Assembly (NCBI GenBank): GCA_965153455.1
Contig: OZ234504.1
Span: 8,308,001 to 8,372,000, forward strand
Source of the DNA: Sphagnum compactum
Lineage: Eukaryota > Bryophyta > Sphagnopsida > Sphagnales
DNA: 64,000 bases
Reading direction: 5' to 3'
This document shows, one piece after another, positions 51,111 to 62,854 of the stretch. Under the pieces are notes generated by a model that saw only the letters and a list, made by a program, of their open reading frames with translations, ran no database searches and was not told the DNA's origin. The stretch's first letter is position 1. Each line of letters opens with the position of its first letter. The position numbers and the translations under genes were made by a program.

Positions 51111-51372
51111 GGGTGAACCTTTTCCCAAAAACTTTTTCTTTTCATTTTCACTATGTCTTTCTCAAACTTTGGCCATGGCTCGTCTTTTGTAGGAGTGATG
51201 ATTTTAGTTCATCTTGGAATGTTGAAGACACATTGGAACTTGAGGAACATTTTGAGAATCTAATGAAAACATCTTGGGAACTTTCTGAAAACACATTGGG
51301 AACAAACCCAAAAAATCAACCTCGCCTCCCCCTCCTCCCCCCTTGACATTGGGAACAAACCCAAAACAATAT

Positions 51373-51757
51373 CAACCCGTAAAAAGGAATAATTTACTAA
51401 TTGTAACATTTGCTCATAGGCCCAATTAGAAGAAAATCTATATATGGCTTCAATCATGTTAAGTAAGAAAACATTTCTAAACACATGTGACAACAACCAC
51501 CCTTGGGATAAAAGAAAACACCAACCCATCAAAAGGAATAACTTAGTAGTAGTAACAATTGCTTTTAGGCCCAATGAGAAGAAACTCCCTATATGGCTTC
51601 AATTGAGTTAAGTAAGGAGCACATTTCTAAACACATGTGACAACAACAACAACAACCCATGGGACAAAAGAAAACACTAACCCGTCAAAAAGAATAATTT
51701 ACTAGTAGTAAAAATTGCTCTTAGGCCCAATGAGAAGAAGTTCATTATATGATGGCT
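51373..51757. repeat. Tandem repeat of about 150 bp, 2.6 copies
   Basis: Units begin at about 51373, 51522 and 51677. Each carries 'caaccc.tcaaaa.gaataa', then 'ttgct..taggcccaat.aga' and, in the first two, 'atatggcttcaat' and 'acacatgtgacaacaac'. The array is diverged by several percent and short indels. Confidence 0.85.
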
Positions 51758-51759
51758 TA

Positions 51760-54100
51760 CAAGAACCCAAGTGCTATTGTGCAAGGATAGGAAAAACCAA
51801 TGTATGAATAGATGGTTTTGTGTGCAAAGATAAGGAACAACAATGTGTGGCAATAAGGGGAATAGGTGTGCAGTAATAGGTCTTTTTACTCTAATGCTCA
51901 TCAAATAATGTCATGTGAAGCTAGTTGGGCTTGGCTTACAAGTTATATATGGTATTGTGGAGTTTAGTAATATGTGACTACTTGCCATGACGTTGAACCC
52001 ATTCTAATGCACATTATTATGCAAGTCTCGAGATAATGTTGCATGTAGAACTTGATGTCAAGATGGTGAAACCGTATGTTTCAACTTCGAGAAATAATGA
52101 AGGCAACTAGACTTTGCATTTGAGTTCCATTTGACTATTGGGGACAAAATGATCGAAACTCAATGTTAAAGTGTTGTTGACAGCCCTTGGGAACTCAACT
52201 TGTCTTAAAACTTTCCACATTCATGTGAATTCTTATATTTGTCTTGATTTTAGTTTTGAAAGTTGTAGCATCAATTGAAAGGTTTATGAGAGACTATATG
52301 TGAATTATTATGAATGGATTTAATTGGAACAAAGGTCTCATGCATGGATGCGAGATTTTGAGTAATTTCAATGATGTTTCAATGATACTCAAAAAATCTA
52401 TAAATTTAGTGAATAAGTTTATGTGGGCTTTAGACCTTTGAATTTTGGCACATGAGGATGACAAAGTGAGTTCAATGTTCAAATTGAAATGGAGAGGACA
52501 AAGAGAAATAGTCAGAAGAAGGTTGGTAAAAATTAGTGATCTTGAATCGACATTTGGAAGGTTCATTAAAAGTAGAGGGAGCAAAGGAAAAGGTGTGAGC
52601 AAAAGAGACAATAAGAAAGTAAAAAATTGTATAAAAAGGGTGTATTGGTGACAACGAAGCTAGTTGAAAAGGAAGATTATATGTTATTTTGAGGAAAAAC
52701 AACTTTCATTGAACTTGACATAACATGGTTTATGATAAGGGGTCACTTAAAAGGTTGGATGATAAGGACAATATCCTTTGATTTGGTTGTCATACTCCAC
52801 AAGGATGCACTTGATAAAACACCTATTATCCAACTTGTCTTGTTGCACGTTATCCATGTGTACATCCGCCACAATGGAAAAATGTCCAAAATAGAAAGAT
52901 CTAATTCAATATTAGAATAGGCCTCACTAACCTCTCACTCACCAAAGCCACCGTGTTATCATCCGCCTTTCTTCAGTCCAGATCACTTGAAATGTCATAA
53001 TAGATTGAGGGAAGGACACCAAAGAGAACCCCTCAAAAAAAGAATCCGCACAAGAATGTCAATTTGGGGGAGAACAAATAGCTAACATTCAAGCTCATTA
53101 TAATGTAGCTCAGACCTTTCTGGCAAGCAAGCTCGAATCGCATCGATAGATTAGAAATTGTTCCATGAAGTTCCCAAAATTTCAACTCAGAGTTCGCATA
53201 GTGAAGAACATTCCTTAAATTGTGAGGACCAAATGGAAGAACTACACCAAAGTAAGTAACACCAAGTGAACATTCCTCAAAAAATGTGAGGACCGAATGA
53301 AAACCACATGGTTTTGTAGGTTTTATAGTCTCTCCCCCTAACAGACACAGCTCTGAAAATTGGCAAGCAGCTCATCACATGATGGCTCTGCACCTTAAAT
53401 GACATCCATAAGAATGACAAGTATTCAACATACTAAATTGCAAACACATGGTGATTAGCATGGTGAAGTCCAACTGGATCTTTCAGTTATGCCAGAAACC
53501 TTTCTACGGTGGACTCCACATGAGCCTCGAATGTAGGGATATCAAAGTTTGGCCCATTTCTGGGTGCATTGCAATGTCCCTAGTCTCTAGTCCCTACCCT
53601 GAAGGGCAGAGCCAACAAACAGAGCTGCAAAAAACAAACAGAGCTAGCTTCTTTTTTTTGACTTATTAAACTGAGGTGATCAGCTGATGATCATCTTGCA
53701 GTTTATATTATTGATCGACAATGAATTATAGATTACAATGAGCTTGAAATGCTGTCCATCATAAGACTTAAATCTGCAGAAGAATATGAAGAACTGCAAA
53801 GTGAAGAATCCAGAATCGCAGAATCCTTTTCCAAGAATACTTTGCAAACAATCCAGAAGAATCCAGAATCCTTTTGCAAGAACCCTTTTTGCAAAGAGTC
53901 CATCCTTTGCTTCCCCTGCCTGCTGCTGGGTTGCTGCTGATGGGAGGAGACATGATGAGCAAGAAGAAGGAACAAGAACAAGACGGGGAGCTAGATGAGG
54001 ACTCAAGACCAAGAAACAGAAGAAGATGAGCAGATTTTGGAGCTCTCGAGCTGTTTCTGATGTTGTCTACTTTGCTCCTGTGAAGATTTTGCAGGAAAGA
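51760..54100. other. Intergenic sequence, 3' side of the PR-1 gene
   Basis: No recognised gene. Near 53800-53900 there is an imperfect repetition of 'agaatccagaatc' and 'ccttttgcaagaaccctttt', close to the PR-1 3' end. 'accctgaagggcagagccaacaaa' near 53595 resembles 'gccttacaaggcagggccaacaaa' at 18163, so both may belong to one dispersed repeat. Confidence 0.45.
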
Positions 54101-54111
54101 AACTGACATGA

Positions 54112-54633
54112 TTAGTAAGGGCGATGGCCAATCCAGTTGCCCCGAGGATAGTAGTTACAAGTCATGAAGATGTTGCCATCAGGGCATTCTTGTCGTGAGC
54201 ATCCGACTTGGGTGGTCTGGCGCCAAACGATTTGTGTGTAATGACCGCAAGCATCGGAATACAAGCATGTGTTGGTGTAGTAGTCGTACCAGTTGCGCTC
54301 ATGCACCCACTCCTGCACCGCTTCCCATGGTTGCCAGTCCTTGCCTACTCCCCAGAAGATATTCTCGCCGTAAGGCCCGCCTGAATGCTCCAGTCGACAG
54401 TCTCCATACTCCAATCTTTCCATTGCCCAGTTGTGTGCGAATGCGGCCAGGTTGTTGTTCCAAACTAAAGGCGGCAGTCTCACCTGCGCTCGAGCTTCAT
54501 TCTGTGGATCCAGAAACGACTGGATTTCGTAGTTACTATACTGAGCTTCCACACTCACAGCTGTGTGCAGAACACCCAGCATCAATGTCACTAGTATGAA
54601 AACAACAGCTCCCTGCTGCCGTGCACGCTCCAT
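54112..54633 (-). CDS. PR-1 family CAP-domain secreted protein
   Basis: A single intact exon encodes 173 residues, the usual PR-1 length. Residues 1 to about 30 form a signal peptide with hydrophobic core VVFILVTLMLGVLHTAV. The CAP domain follows, with FLDPQNEARAQVRLPPLVW, YGENIFWG, the signature GHYTQIVW, and CNYYPRGNWIGHRPY at the end. Six cysteines are present, as expected for three disulfides. The C-terminal PRGNWIGHRPY after CNYY matches the CAPE peptide pattern (CNYx then PxGNxxxxxPY) cut from some PR-1 proteins as a defence signal. PR-1 proteins are apoplastic, and sterol binding is known for some members. The start is ATG 54633; the preceding TTG is not needed. A duplicated or pathogen-induced origin cannot be read from the sequence. 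Confidence 0.93.
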   Translation of the reverse strand: MERARQQGAVVFILVTLMLGVLHTAVSVEAQYSNYEIQSFLDPQNEARAQVRLPPLVWNNNLAAFAHNWAMERLEYGDCRLEHSGGPYGENIFWGVGKDWQPWEAVQEWVHERNWYDYYTNTCLYSDACGHYTQIVWRQTTQVGCSRQECPDGNIFMTCNYYPRGNWIGHRPY

Positions 54634-54639
54634 CAATGA

Positions 54640-55830
54640 TCAGGTTGCGGAAGATTCTGGAGCTCAAAACAAAAGAGGAAATGCACTCAACCCTCCTTGC
54701 AGCTTGGATCAAGAACTTCTTCTTTCTCTTGCCATCCAGTTGAATAGATCTAGATGATCTTGTCAAGCTAAGAACCCAATGCGGGACTCATGGATGCGCA
54801 GCAACTGCTCTAGTGTAGTCTATACGTCCCTCTCTATCTTTCTCTCAGCTGTGACCTGGGTATTTCTTCTTCTTCTTCTTCTTCTTCACTAGAAATCCTT
54901 CGCTCTTGCTGCTCTTCTTTCAGAGACAACTTCTTCTCCATATTTTCCCCCTAATTCAGCTTCTCCTTTATGCGTGTCACTCTGCAACTCGAGCTTGTGC
55001 ACGGCGATGAAAATTATTATTGTCCACATGAGATAGATACCAACAAAACAGCAAGATGACCTAGCTGGGGGAGATTTAAGGAGGCTGTTGAAATTAGTTC
55101 TTCAAGCCGGAAATGTCGTCAGAAATACGGCACAAAATCAAAGGGTAATCTCGGAATATATCCAATGCGGGCCCCGCTACTTACTCTGAAGCCAGCCATT
55201 GTGTGTCGTTTGTTGCAGCAACCTCTTGCAGGGATTTTTTTGGCCTTCAAACTCTCTCAGCTGCTGAAGAGCCTTGCAAGTCGCTTCTAACATTCCCGGG
55301 AGGAGCAAGTAGATTACATATTTTGAATTGCGCATGAAGACCGGTAAGCTGATTGATCTACTTGTTTCTACTTAATGGGCGAGCTAGCTCCTAAACCTCA
55401 AACCTTAATCCTTACTTATTTGCGATGCATGGATCTCGTGGGATTTGCAGGTAAAAAAGAGTCAGATTAAGAGATGAGAGTGAAGACGAGAAAGAAAGGA
55501 AGCGGAGAAAAGGGTAAGTACAGAAGGCTGCTGCAAAACATGTTGGCAAAATGTCTGTGTGTCCCCACGTGACTGTAGCTCTGCAAACAATGTATGTAAG
55601 AAGAGCTTTTCTGACTCCAGAGTCCACACTGATGAAGGGGTCGGTTGTGGCGCAGCACAGAGCGTCATTTATGGAAGCACTAGTGCGCATTCATGACTGC
55701 CATATCTGACACCGCCACTTCCGAATTCGTGCTCTTTCAAGCTACTATATTCAACCAAGTAGAGTTTACAATCATCATTATTCCTCCCTGCACGACGCCA
55801 AAGACTTCAGAGTCCAGAGTACACGCCAAG
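54640..55830. other. Upstream region of the PR-1 gene
   Basis: Non-coding, with a (TTC)n tract near 54866-54890. Open frames around 55412-55690 on the minus strand have no recognised motif. I see no definite W-box cluster, so a regulatory claim is not made. Confidence 0.45.
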
Positions 55831-55833
55831 AGT

Positions 55834-55933
55834 CCAGGGTTTAGGGTTTAAGCGTGTACTCCAGGGTTTAGGGTTTAAAGGGAGTTATTTAGGGTCCAAA
55901 AGAGTACTGCTTAGGTTTAGGGTTTAGGGTTTA
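55834..55933 (+). repeat. Interstitial TTTAGGG-type telomeric motifs
   Basis: 'ccagggtttagggttta' occurs twice and 'aggtttagggtttagggttta' once within 100 bp, separated by short spacers. These match the plant telomere repeat but are too short and interrupted for a telomere. The nearby 'gtgtact / gtccag' spacers repeat as well, suggesting local duplication. Confidence 0.85.
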
Positions 55934-56139
55934 TAAAGGAAAAACACCCAGCAAGGGAACAAGGGAAGGAAAAAGAAAGGACCCGAGTCCAAACAGAAGA
56001 CAACACCCAAAAGCACAAAACCTCTGATGGGGAGCTCTAATAGGAGAAACCAAATAACATAGGACTCAAATCCATCACTAGTAGCACGAAGCAAGTCATG
56101 CAAGGAGATGGGTGAAAAACTTGAAAGAACACCAAGCCT

Positions 56140-57560
56140 AGAATTGGCCTCTCTTGTTATTGCAACTGTCGATCACAAAATATTGGTGGCTTGAACTTCT
56201 TGAACAATCACAAACGACCTTTTGCTTATAAAATGAACATACAATGGAAAGAGGAGCTTTTTCAGAGCTTTTCGTTGACCATGTCATGTTAGAAGATTGA
56301 TGAAAGAAGTTGTTAACCTATTGATGTAAACATCCAAATATTTTTACTACAAAAGGGATAAAATCATCCTTTGGGTGTTAGTTGAAATATAACACAATCT
56401 TTGCCTAAGTTGCAATTGTCACAACCATTCCACAAGAAAAAATTACCCATGAAATAAAATTTGCATAAATTGAATCAACAATAATTACATTTACCAAAGT
56501 GCGAATACCATTTATTATAAACATAATATTCACTTGTCGTCACGATGATTGAAGAAATGGTGTTAAGAGAACATGAATTTGCTCACATGAGACATGGAAC
56601 TTGACATCCCTAACAATGGAGACGAAAGAATCATGAATTGCATCATGTATGACATTGTGTTCTCCCCCATGAACATAATGAAGTAAGTGTATGCTTATCG
56701 AATCTATGGGCTAACCACATATGCATTGAGAAAGACCACCACCTATAGGATAAGGGAGGCCCAATCTAATGAATAATGTTGAAGAAAATATGTCAACAGC
56801 CATCCAAAGAGTTGGGATGATTAAGTAAGCGAAAAGTCAAGCACCCAAACCTGGGCATGCGCAAAATTTCAATTAAAAGTGCGATGACAATTAAAAGACA
56901 ATTTTGAAATGATGTTGGAAAAGGAATGTTCATATAATTCCTCCGAAATGTTATTGTGAAAACAATGTGTTCCTCTATTTGATAATTGCTCAAATGGAAG
57001 GATGTAAATTTGTGTAGCTAGACGTAAAAGATCATGAACCCACCTAAGGTGAGCCTGGAATGGAAGTGGACCTAAATTGTTGGCCCCAAATATCCCCTAA
57101 TAAAAATGAATGATTGTCTTGCCAAACTTTAGAAACAATGATTAGGGCCACAAACCCCCAACTCCCCAAGTATGTTGTCGAGGTGATAACACCCCCAAAA
57201 ACAAAACCCATCCCGCCTCTAGAGATGGAAAAAGAAGCTTGTCGACAACATAGGGGAGTCTTTGAACATTTCAAATAACCTAGCCTTAATCATTTCTTAA
57301 ATACGTCAGTGAAGGTTTAATCAAAGGAGGTTAACCGACATTGAAAATATGGGAGTGTGAGGAAAGAACAAAAATGATAATAAAGCTTTTGAGTAAAACA
57401 ATAAGTGAAAATCTCAAATGTCACTAACACATCTCCTAACCTAGGAAAGGCATCTATGTGTTAAACATCATCGTTCAAAGCATCCTAGAGAAAATAGGAT
57501 GTGAAGGAAAGGGATCCCAAGGGAATGCCCAAAACCTTAATGCCCCCAACATGGGTACAA
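56140..57560 (-). mobile_element. LINE relic with R2-like zinc knuckle and endonuclease tail
   Basis: Minus-strand reading, with frameshifts, gives the C-terminal part of a non-LTR element known from several plants and algae. The pieces are GGIKVLGIPLGS (about 57490-57525), FPRLGDVLVTFEIF, SFDxTFTDVFKK, then GGMGFVFGGVITSTTYLGSW (57165-57224), FIRLGLPYPIGGGLSQCICG (about 56715-56775), HGGEHNVIHDAIHDSFVSIV (about 56610-56670) and a VDSIYA...AKIV...DDFIPFVVKIFGCLHQQ segment to about 56310. The C-x-C ... HGGEH arrangement is a zinc knuckle with one Cys replaced, and the later Asp/Lys pattern fits a restriction-like endonuclease. The catalytic part of the reverse transcriptase is missing. Dead copy. 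Confidence 0.7.
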
Positions 57561-57569
57561 AAACTATAT

Positions 57570-59630
57570 AAGACAAAAACTCTAAATGCAACTTAGAAAG
57601 AAATTAACACGTAATTATTGTTGGTTTTTGTAAAACAAATGGGTATTAAAATTTTCCTTTTGTTTATATATTTTATATACATTACATTGATTTACACACA
57701 TTGGAAAACCTGAAAAGACAAAAGAAATACAAGACACAAGGGTTTTATATTAAAAAAGAATTAGAATATTTGTGTGTAGCAACTTTAGGTGATGGAAAAG
57801 TAAGTTTTTTTTTTGTGGTAATAAGAAGAAGAGGAAAAAGTTCTTATTCTTCTTATGCAATAAGAAAAGCCCTCCAAAAAATTCAAATAAAACCAAGAAG
57901 AGTGGGGGGGGGGATGTATGTTTTTCTTTCCTTCAATGGTGATGGGCAACTTGCAAAAGAAAAAGGGGGGAATACACAAAAAATAAAGAAAATGAAAAAA
58001 ATAAAAATAAAAATAAACTTGGAAAATGTTGAAAAGTTTGAAATGTTAGGGAATTGGGAAGGGGGTTGGGAGGGGTATAACAATACCAAACAGGAACGAA
58101 ACAGTGAAATAGTTTTTTTGTTGTTTCGTTTGTTTTTCTTTGATTATAACTAGACCCAACCATTCAATCTATTGGAATTGGGTTTCATTTCAAAATGAAG
58201 AAATTCCAATTAGTGTAGTCATGGAGGCTGGGTCATTTAGGCCCAAACTTAAGAAAATTATTTCTTCTATAAGTCCTTTCTAATAAAAAAATAGGTTATA
58301 TAAATGAAAATCCCACATGATTCAAAACATACATAATTCACACAACTCATACATCACAAGGAAAAACTTACATCTTTTTATGTTAGGATCATCCACAAGC
58401 ATAAAGATTGACCTTTATATGGGTTATACCCAAAAGGGAATTCATCATGCATGTATAAAAATCTCTTTTTATTGGTATCACATAAGCTTTTCTTTGTAAA
58501 TGCTTTCACAATCACAACAATACATAGGTTTATTACATCCTAAAGTCATTACACAGAATATTTTATTACCATGCATGATTATAAATTAAGAACATGAAGG
58601 TATAGAAATGAAAAATGAAACCAAAATTCCACCCACAACCTTTTAAATATTCTATTCACAAGTTGCATAATAATGAAACAATAGTCCTTCTAACCATTTA
58701 CTTTCGATATTGTTTGCACTTTCAGTTATCTATTAAAACTTTTCAAGTTTGGCACATCATCACCTTGTGTGCACACCAACTTTGCAAGTTTGACAAACTT
58801 TCATCATCACCTTGAGTGTGCACACCAACTTTGCAAGCTTGACAAACTTTCATTATCACCTTGAGTGTGTGCAACAACTTTGCAAGCTCTATGTGTGTGT
58901 ACAAATCCACATCATTAAAGGTAACGTTTGATCACTCTCGTTTGCAATTCATTCCTTGCATTTCATTTTTTTTCCAATTTCCATTTGCTCTCACTTACAA
59001 TACATATTGTTTTCTTTGCACTTTCTCTTTGTCTTTGATTGTTCTCTAGAAACCCATCCATCAAGAATATCTATCAAGTCTTTTCATAATGGAGTTCTCA
59101 AATCATTAAAGTTGACGTAAATTTTTTTGGCATTCTTCATTAAATCCTTCAAATGTTTTGATTTTTGCATACTTCTCTAAATCCTTTTTTTTTCATTGTT
59201 GATCTTTTGTTTGTGCAATTTTTTTATAAGTATTTGAAATTAGTGAAGTCACTATTTTTTTTGCATTTTGTTGTTGTAGACTTCACATTTTTGTCATAAC
59301 AAACTTCAAACTATAGACTTCGTGCATTATGTGTGTTTTTTGATCTTTGATCCTTTTGAAGTTTTGTTTTATGATATTTACATATTCATATTTTTATTTT
59401 TATGTTGATCTTTGCGTATATTTTCTATAACTTATTTGTTGATTGTTGCATATCATTGTTGTTATCCAAGATTGAACATCATGAACTTGTGCAAACTTGT
59501 TGTGATGACATTTTTCCTTCACATGTTTTTACATGCACAAGTTCACTAATGTTGTGTTATGAAATAGAGACCTTTTCATCAAAGTTTCCAATGATTAGTG
59601 AAGATATGTTGGATAACATAAGGTTTTTCC
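57570..59630. other. AT-rich intergenic sequence
   Basis: The 150-codon plus frame 57701-58153 is Lys, Gly and Phe-rich and reads across A and G tracts, so I treat it as chance. No other recognised frame. It contains the short tandem repeat listed separately at 58754-58890. Confidence 0.5.
58754..58890 (+). repeat. Tandem repeat of 47-49 bp, three copies
   Basis: 'caccttg.gtgtgcacaccaa' then 'ctttgcaag' recurs from 58761, 58808 and 58857, the third truncated and with a small change. Confidence 0.85.
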
Positions 59631-59639
59631 AAAACTTAT

Positions 59640-60770
59640 TGAATTCCATTGTTCTACATGAATATAAAATGATGATTATTTATGAGTTGCTAATGAGTAG
59701 GGAGTTTAGCAATTAAGTGAAAGCCCATTACACAATTTGGTTTTCACACTTTTTAATCACTCAATATGATGACTCCAACTGAATTGAACATTTCAAAATC
59801 ATTGAGGTATCTATGCATTAGTTGATGACAAAATTGAAACCCTTCATGGAAAAAATAAAATGCAATATTGATGTGCAATGCCCATGAACATCCAAGTTGC
59901 ATGCTCCCTTTACAAACTCATTCATGGAAGTGATTATTTGCATTATAGTGAGATGTTTGTAGTTGGGAGGTCTACTATCCATGTCTAATTTTTCATGAAT
60001 TTGTTTATCTATGAACCAAATATTTTAGACTCAAATCAAATGGCCACAAGTGGAGGTTTAAGGAGCTTTGTGGTTTGCCGGTAGTCCATGGAACCATTGA
60101 TGTTACACAAGTTCACATTCAAAAGTTAAAAGGGTTGTTTCTAGTCGATTATTTTTCATACAAGTCAAAAGTTTTACAACATGAAACTACAAGTAGATCA
60201 ACTACAAGAAGTTCAAGGACATTTTCATCAAAATGCCATGGTTCATGAACAATGTTTGGATCTTGTGCATCTCAAACTTGCGTAATAAACTACACATGTG
60301 GACCTATTTGATTAGAACATAATGAAGGTGATATCATACCATACATAATATGTGATAAATTTTACCCATTATTACCTTAGTTGATGATCCTTCACAAACA
60401 AGGGAATATTCACCATATTCTATTGGAAGCATCGTTCAATAAACATTTGTGTAGAAGAAGGAACATAATTGAAAATTCTTTCAACATCTTTTTTTCTTTT
60501 AGAGAATTGCTACTAAAAATTAACTTATATGTGTTTTTCTTGCCTAACATTGTGGTTTGTTGTTATATCATGTACTTGACATAAAATTGAATGGGAGGGA
60601 TTTGAACATTAATATCTTAATGATTCAATCGAATTTGGAAAACAATGGTAGTAATGTAGTTCATCTTAATGCTCCAAAAGAAGTTAGTGAACAAGTTGGG
60701 AATCCTACAACTAAAATTGAACCTAAGTTGCAAGATTCTAATTTTTTTGGAACTACATAATGTCTAATCT
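59640..60770 (+). mobile_element. PIF/Harbinger nuclease relic
   Basis: Plus-strand peptides in changing frames follow the order of HARBI1-like nucleases: FSHFLITQYDD near 59740-59775, a KLKPFMEKIKCNI segment near 59830, LHAPFTNSFMEVIIC near 59900, a RSTIH-like helix-turn-helix segment near 59970, and GTIDVTQVHIQK-like around 60090. Then come FKDIFIKMPWFMNNVWILCI (about 60211-60270), a HKQGNIHHILLEASFN segment (about 60385-60440) and RELLLKINLYVFFLPN (about 60500-60550), followed by LNGRDLNINILMIQSNLENN. In plant homologues these regions carry the DDE residues. Several frameshifts and stops show inactivity. No terminal repeats were delimited. Confidence 0.75.
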
Positions 60771-60779
60771 TAGAACAAC

Positions 60780-62850
60780 TCCTTGCAAATATACCACATA
60801 GATTGCATTGATAAGTGTCAAAGGTCAAATATGTTTCCAAAATTTAGTTTCATTCTATCGTTGAAAGCTTACATTGAATGTGGTTAGAATTGAAATTCAA
60901 TTGTTTTGATTGTTTATTTTTCTATTATGTTAAATGTGTTAAATCTGAAATTGAAATTGATTCTCTTTTATTTGTTTGTTATGCTATAGATTGAATCTTG
61001 AGGCAACATAATACTATGTGTAATTTACCTTAATTAATGTCCATTATTGAATTCATTTTTCTTCCTTTGAAAAAATTAATTCAAAATGTAATGGTGGAGG
61101 CATCAACTTTCATCATGAATGAAAGTGTGGCACATGGCCATGTTCAAATGAAAAAAAATGTTCACCATGTTTTGATTCATCTAGGGTATTTTCTTGTCTT
61201 GATGCTTAAGGTATTAAAGGTGGTCATTGAAGGTGCATTTTTGCACTTTGTTGCAACAATTCAATTTTTATTTACATAACATTGAATCCATCACCTCCAT
61301 CATCACTTTAAGTTGTTCTTGTTTGTTGCTTTGGTGATTAGTGAAAATATGTTTGTGCATTTTCTTTTGATCTTGGTGCTTCCAAGTGCAATTGGTTTTG
61401 TCAAAAGTTATTTAGTTATTAGTTGTGTTATCTTTAACAAGTTCATCAAAGCAAGCTTGCAAGATTGATTGATTTTTGAAAAGTTTTCCAAGTTTATCAC
61501 ATTCACCTTAGGATGTGAATTACCTTCATTTGCAAATTGTTTTTGATTTGTCACAAAATCATCACCTAACATCTCTTGCAGAAATGTATGTTGTGGTTAT
61601 GTTGAATGTTGTTCTTCATGCGTATTTGCTTCCAATATAAAAGTTGAGTAGTTTCCATCTCCATTTGTAAATCTCTAACATGGAATGGAGCATTCAAGTT
61701 CCACTTGCCTTGGAACACCTCAAATAACTTTGTAATATTCTTAATTTAATTGTTGTGGCAAATGTAATTTGTCATCTATATATGATCAGATTTCAAAAGC
61801 TTGTGTTATGGCCAATTCCCTTATAGTAATTTGTAATTTTTTTGAAATTAGAATTCAAAGCATTCCACTTATCTTTATCCATTTTCCCATTTCATGTTAG
61901 TTGTGCATTGATTACCTTTTGAAATTCATCTATATTTTTTATCCAATTTTGTGTAGATAGAATCATGTGCATTTTTAAATCTACAAGCTTCTTATGTGTA
62001 AGATGCTCATCTTAGTTGCATTTGATAAATGAGAGGATTCCATTGTGATTTTAATTGACATGCCATTGACAAATTACATTATTATTGTTGGACTTGCCTC
62101 TTAAACCTCCTTTCAATCCCATGCCCTTTTCGACCAAATTTGAATTCAACATTTTACATGAATGGTGTCATGTGTGCAAACAGGTGAAAGTGAGGTATTT
62201 CATATGGAGGGTTAGGCCATGAAAATGTTGATTAACAATAGTAATGGTTTGGAAATGTTGAGATACCTTGTCATTAGTGACAAAAATATTTAAATTTCAC
62301 ATATTTTGAACTACCACGTTATATTGTGATTATTAGTGAACCAAATAAGCACGTTGCATCATCTAATTATCAAAATACGTGAACATTATCAATTTATATT
62401 CATGTTACCACTAACTTCATTTTCATTTGTGAACATTCCTTAAGATGATTTATTGTGACGACAAGTGCCTATGATTGGTTAGTTTGATTCAACATTGATA
62501 TGATTTTATAATGTTTATGTTTTGTGTGAATCCCATACCATTATTTGGTTGTGAGGAAAAGATGTAAAATCATTATTTATTTTGTATCCACCTTATACAT
62601 GAAAATGGTGAATTGATTGTTTTTTCTTTTCTTTGTTTGATTGTAAGAATTTGTTATGGCCATATGTGTACTATAACAATGCATTAAATTTAAACATAGA
62701 ATATGTCAATGGCTCACATTATTCCAATGCTCTATGAACATGTTAGTCAACAACAAATTATTTTGCCTTGCTGAATGTTCCAATATATGAATTTTCATGT
62801 GATATTATAAGATTGTACCAACAAAATATATTTTTAGGTTATGAGTTGGG
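60780..62850. other. AT-rich intergenic sequence, no gene seen
   Basis: No recognised frame or repeat boundary. The last few hundred bases should hold the promoter of the S9 peptidase gene, but composition stays AT-rich up to about 62850. Confidence 0.5.
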
Positions 62851-62854
62851 GGCA

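Noticed and set aside
51373-51757. CRISPR-like array
   Set aside because: The repeated units are long and contiguous with no unique spacers, so it is an ordinary tandem repeat in a plant genome.
55412-55690. 92-codon minus frame upstream of PR-1
   Set aside because: Overlapping frames of similar length exist on the same strand and none has a recognisable domain.
57701-58153. 150-codon plus frame, Lys and Gly-rich
   Set aside because: It runs through long A and G tracts, has no motif, and sits in AT-rich DNA where such frames arise by chance.
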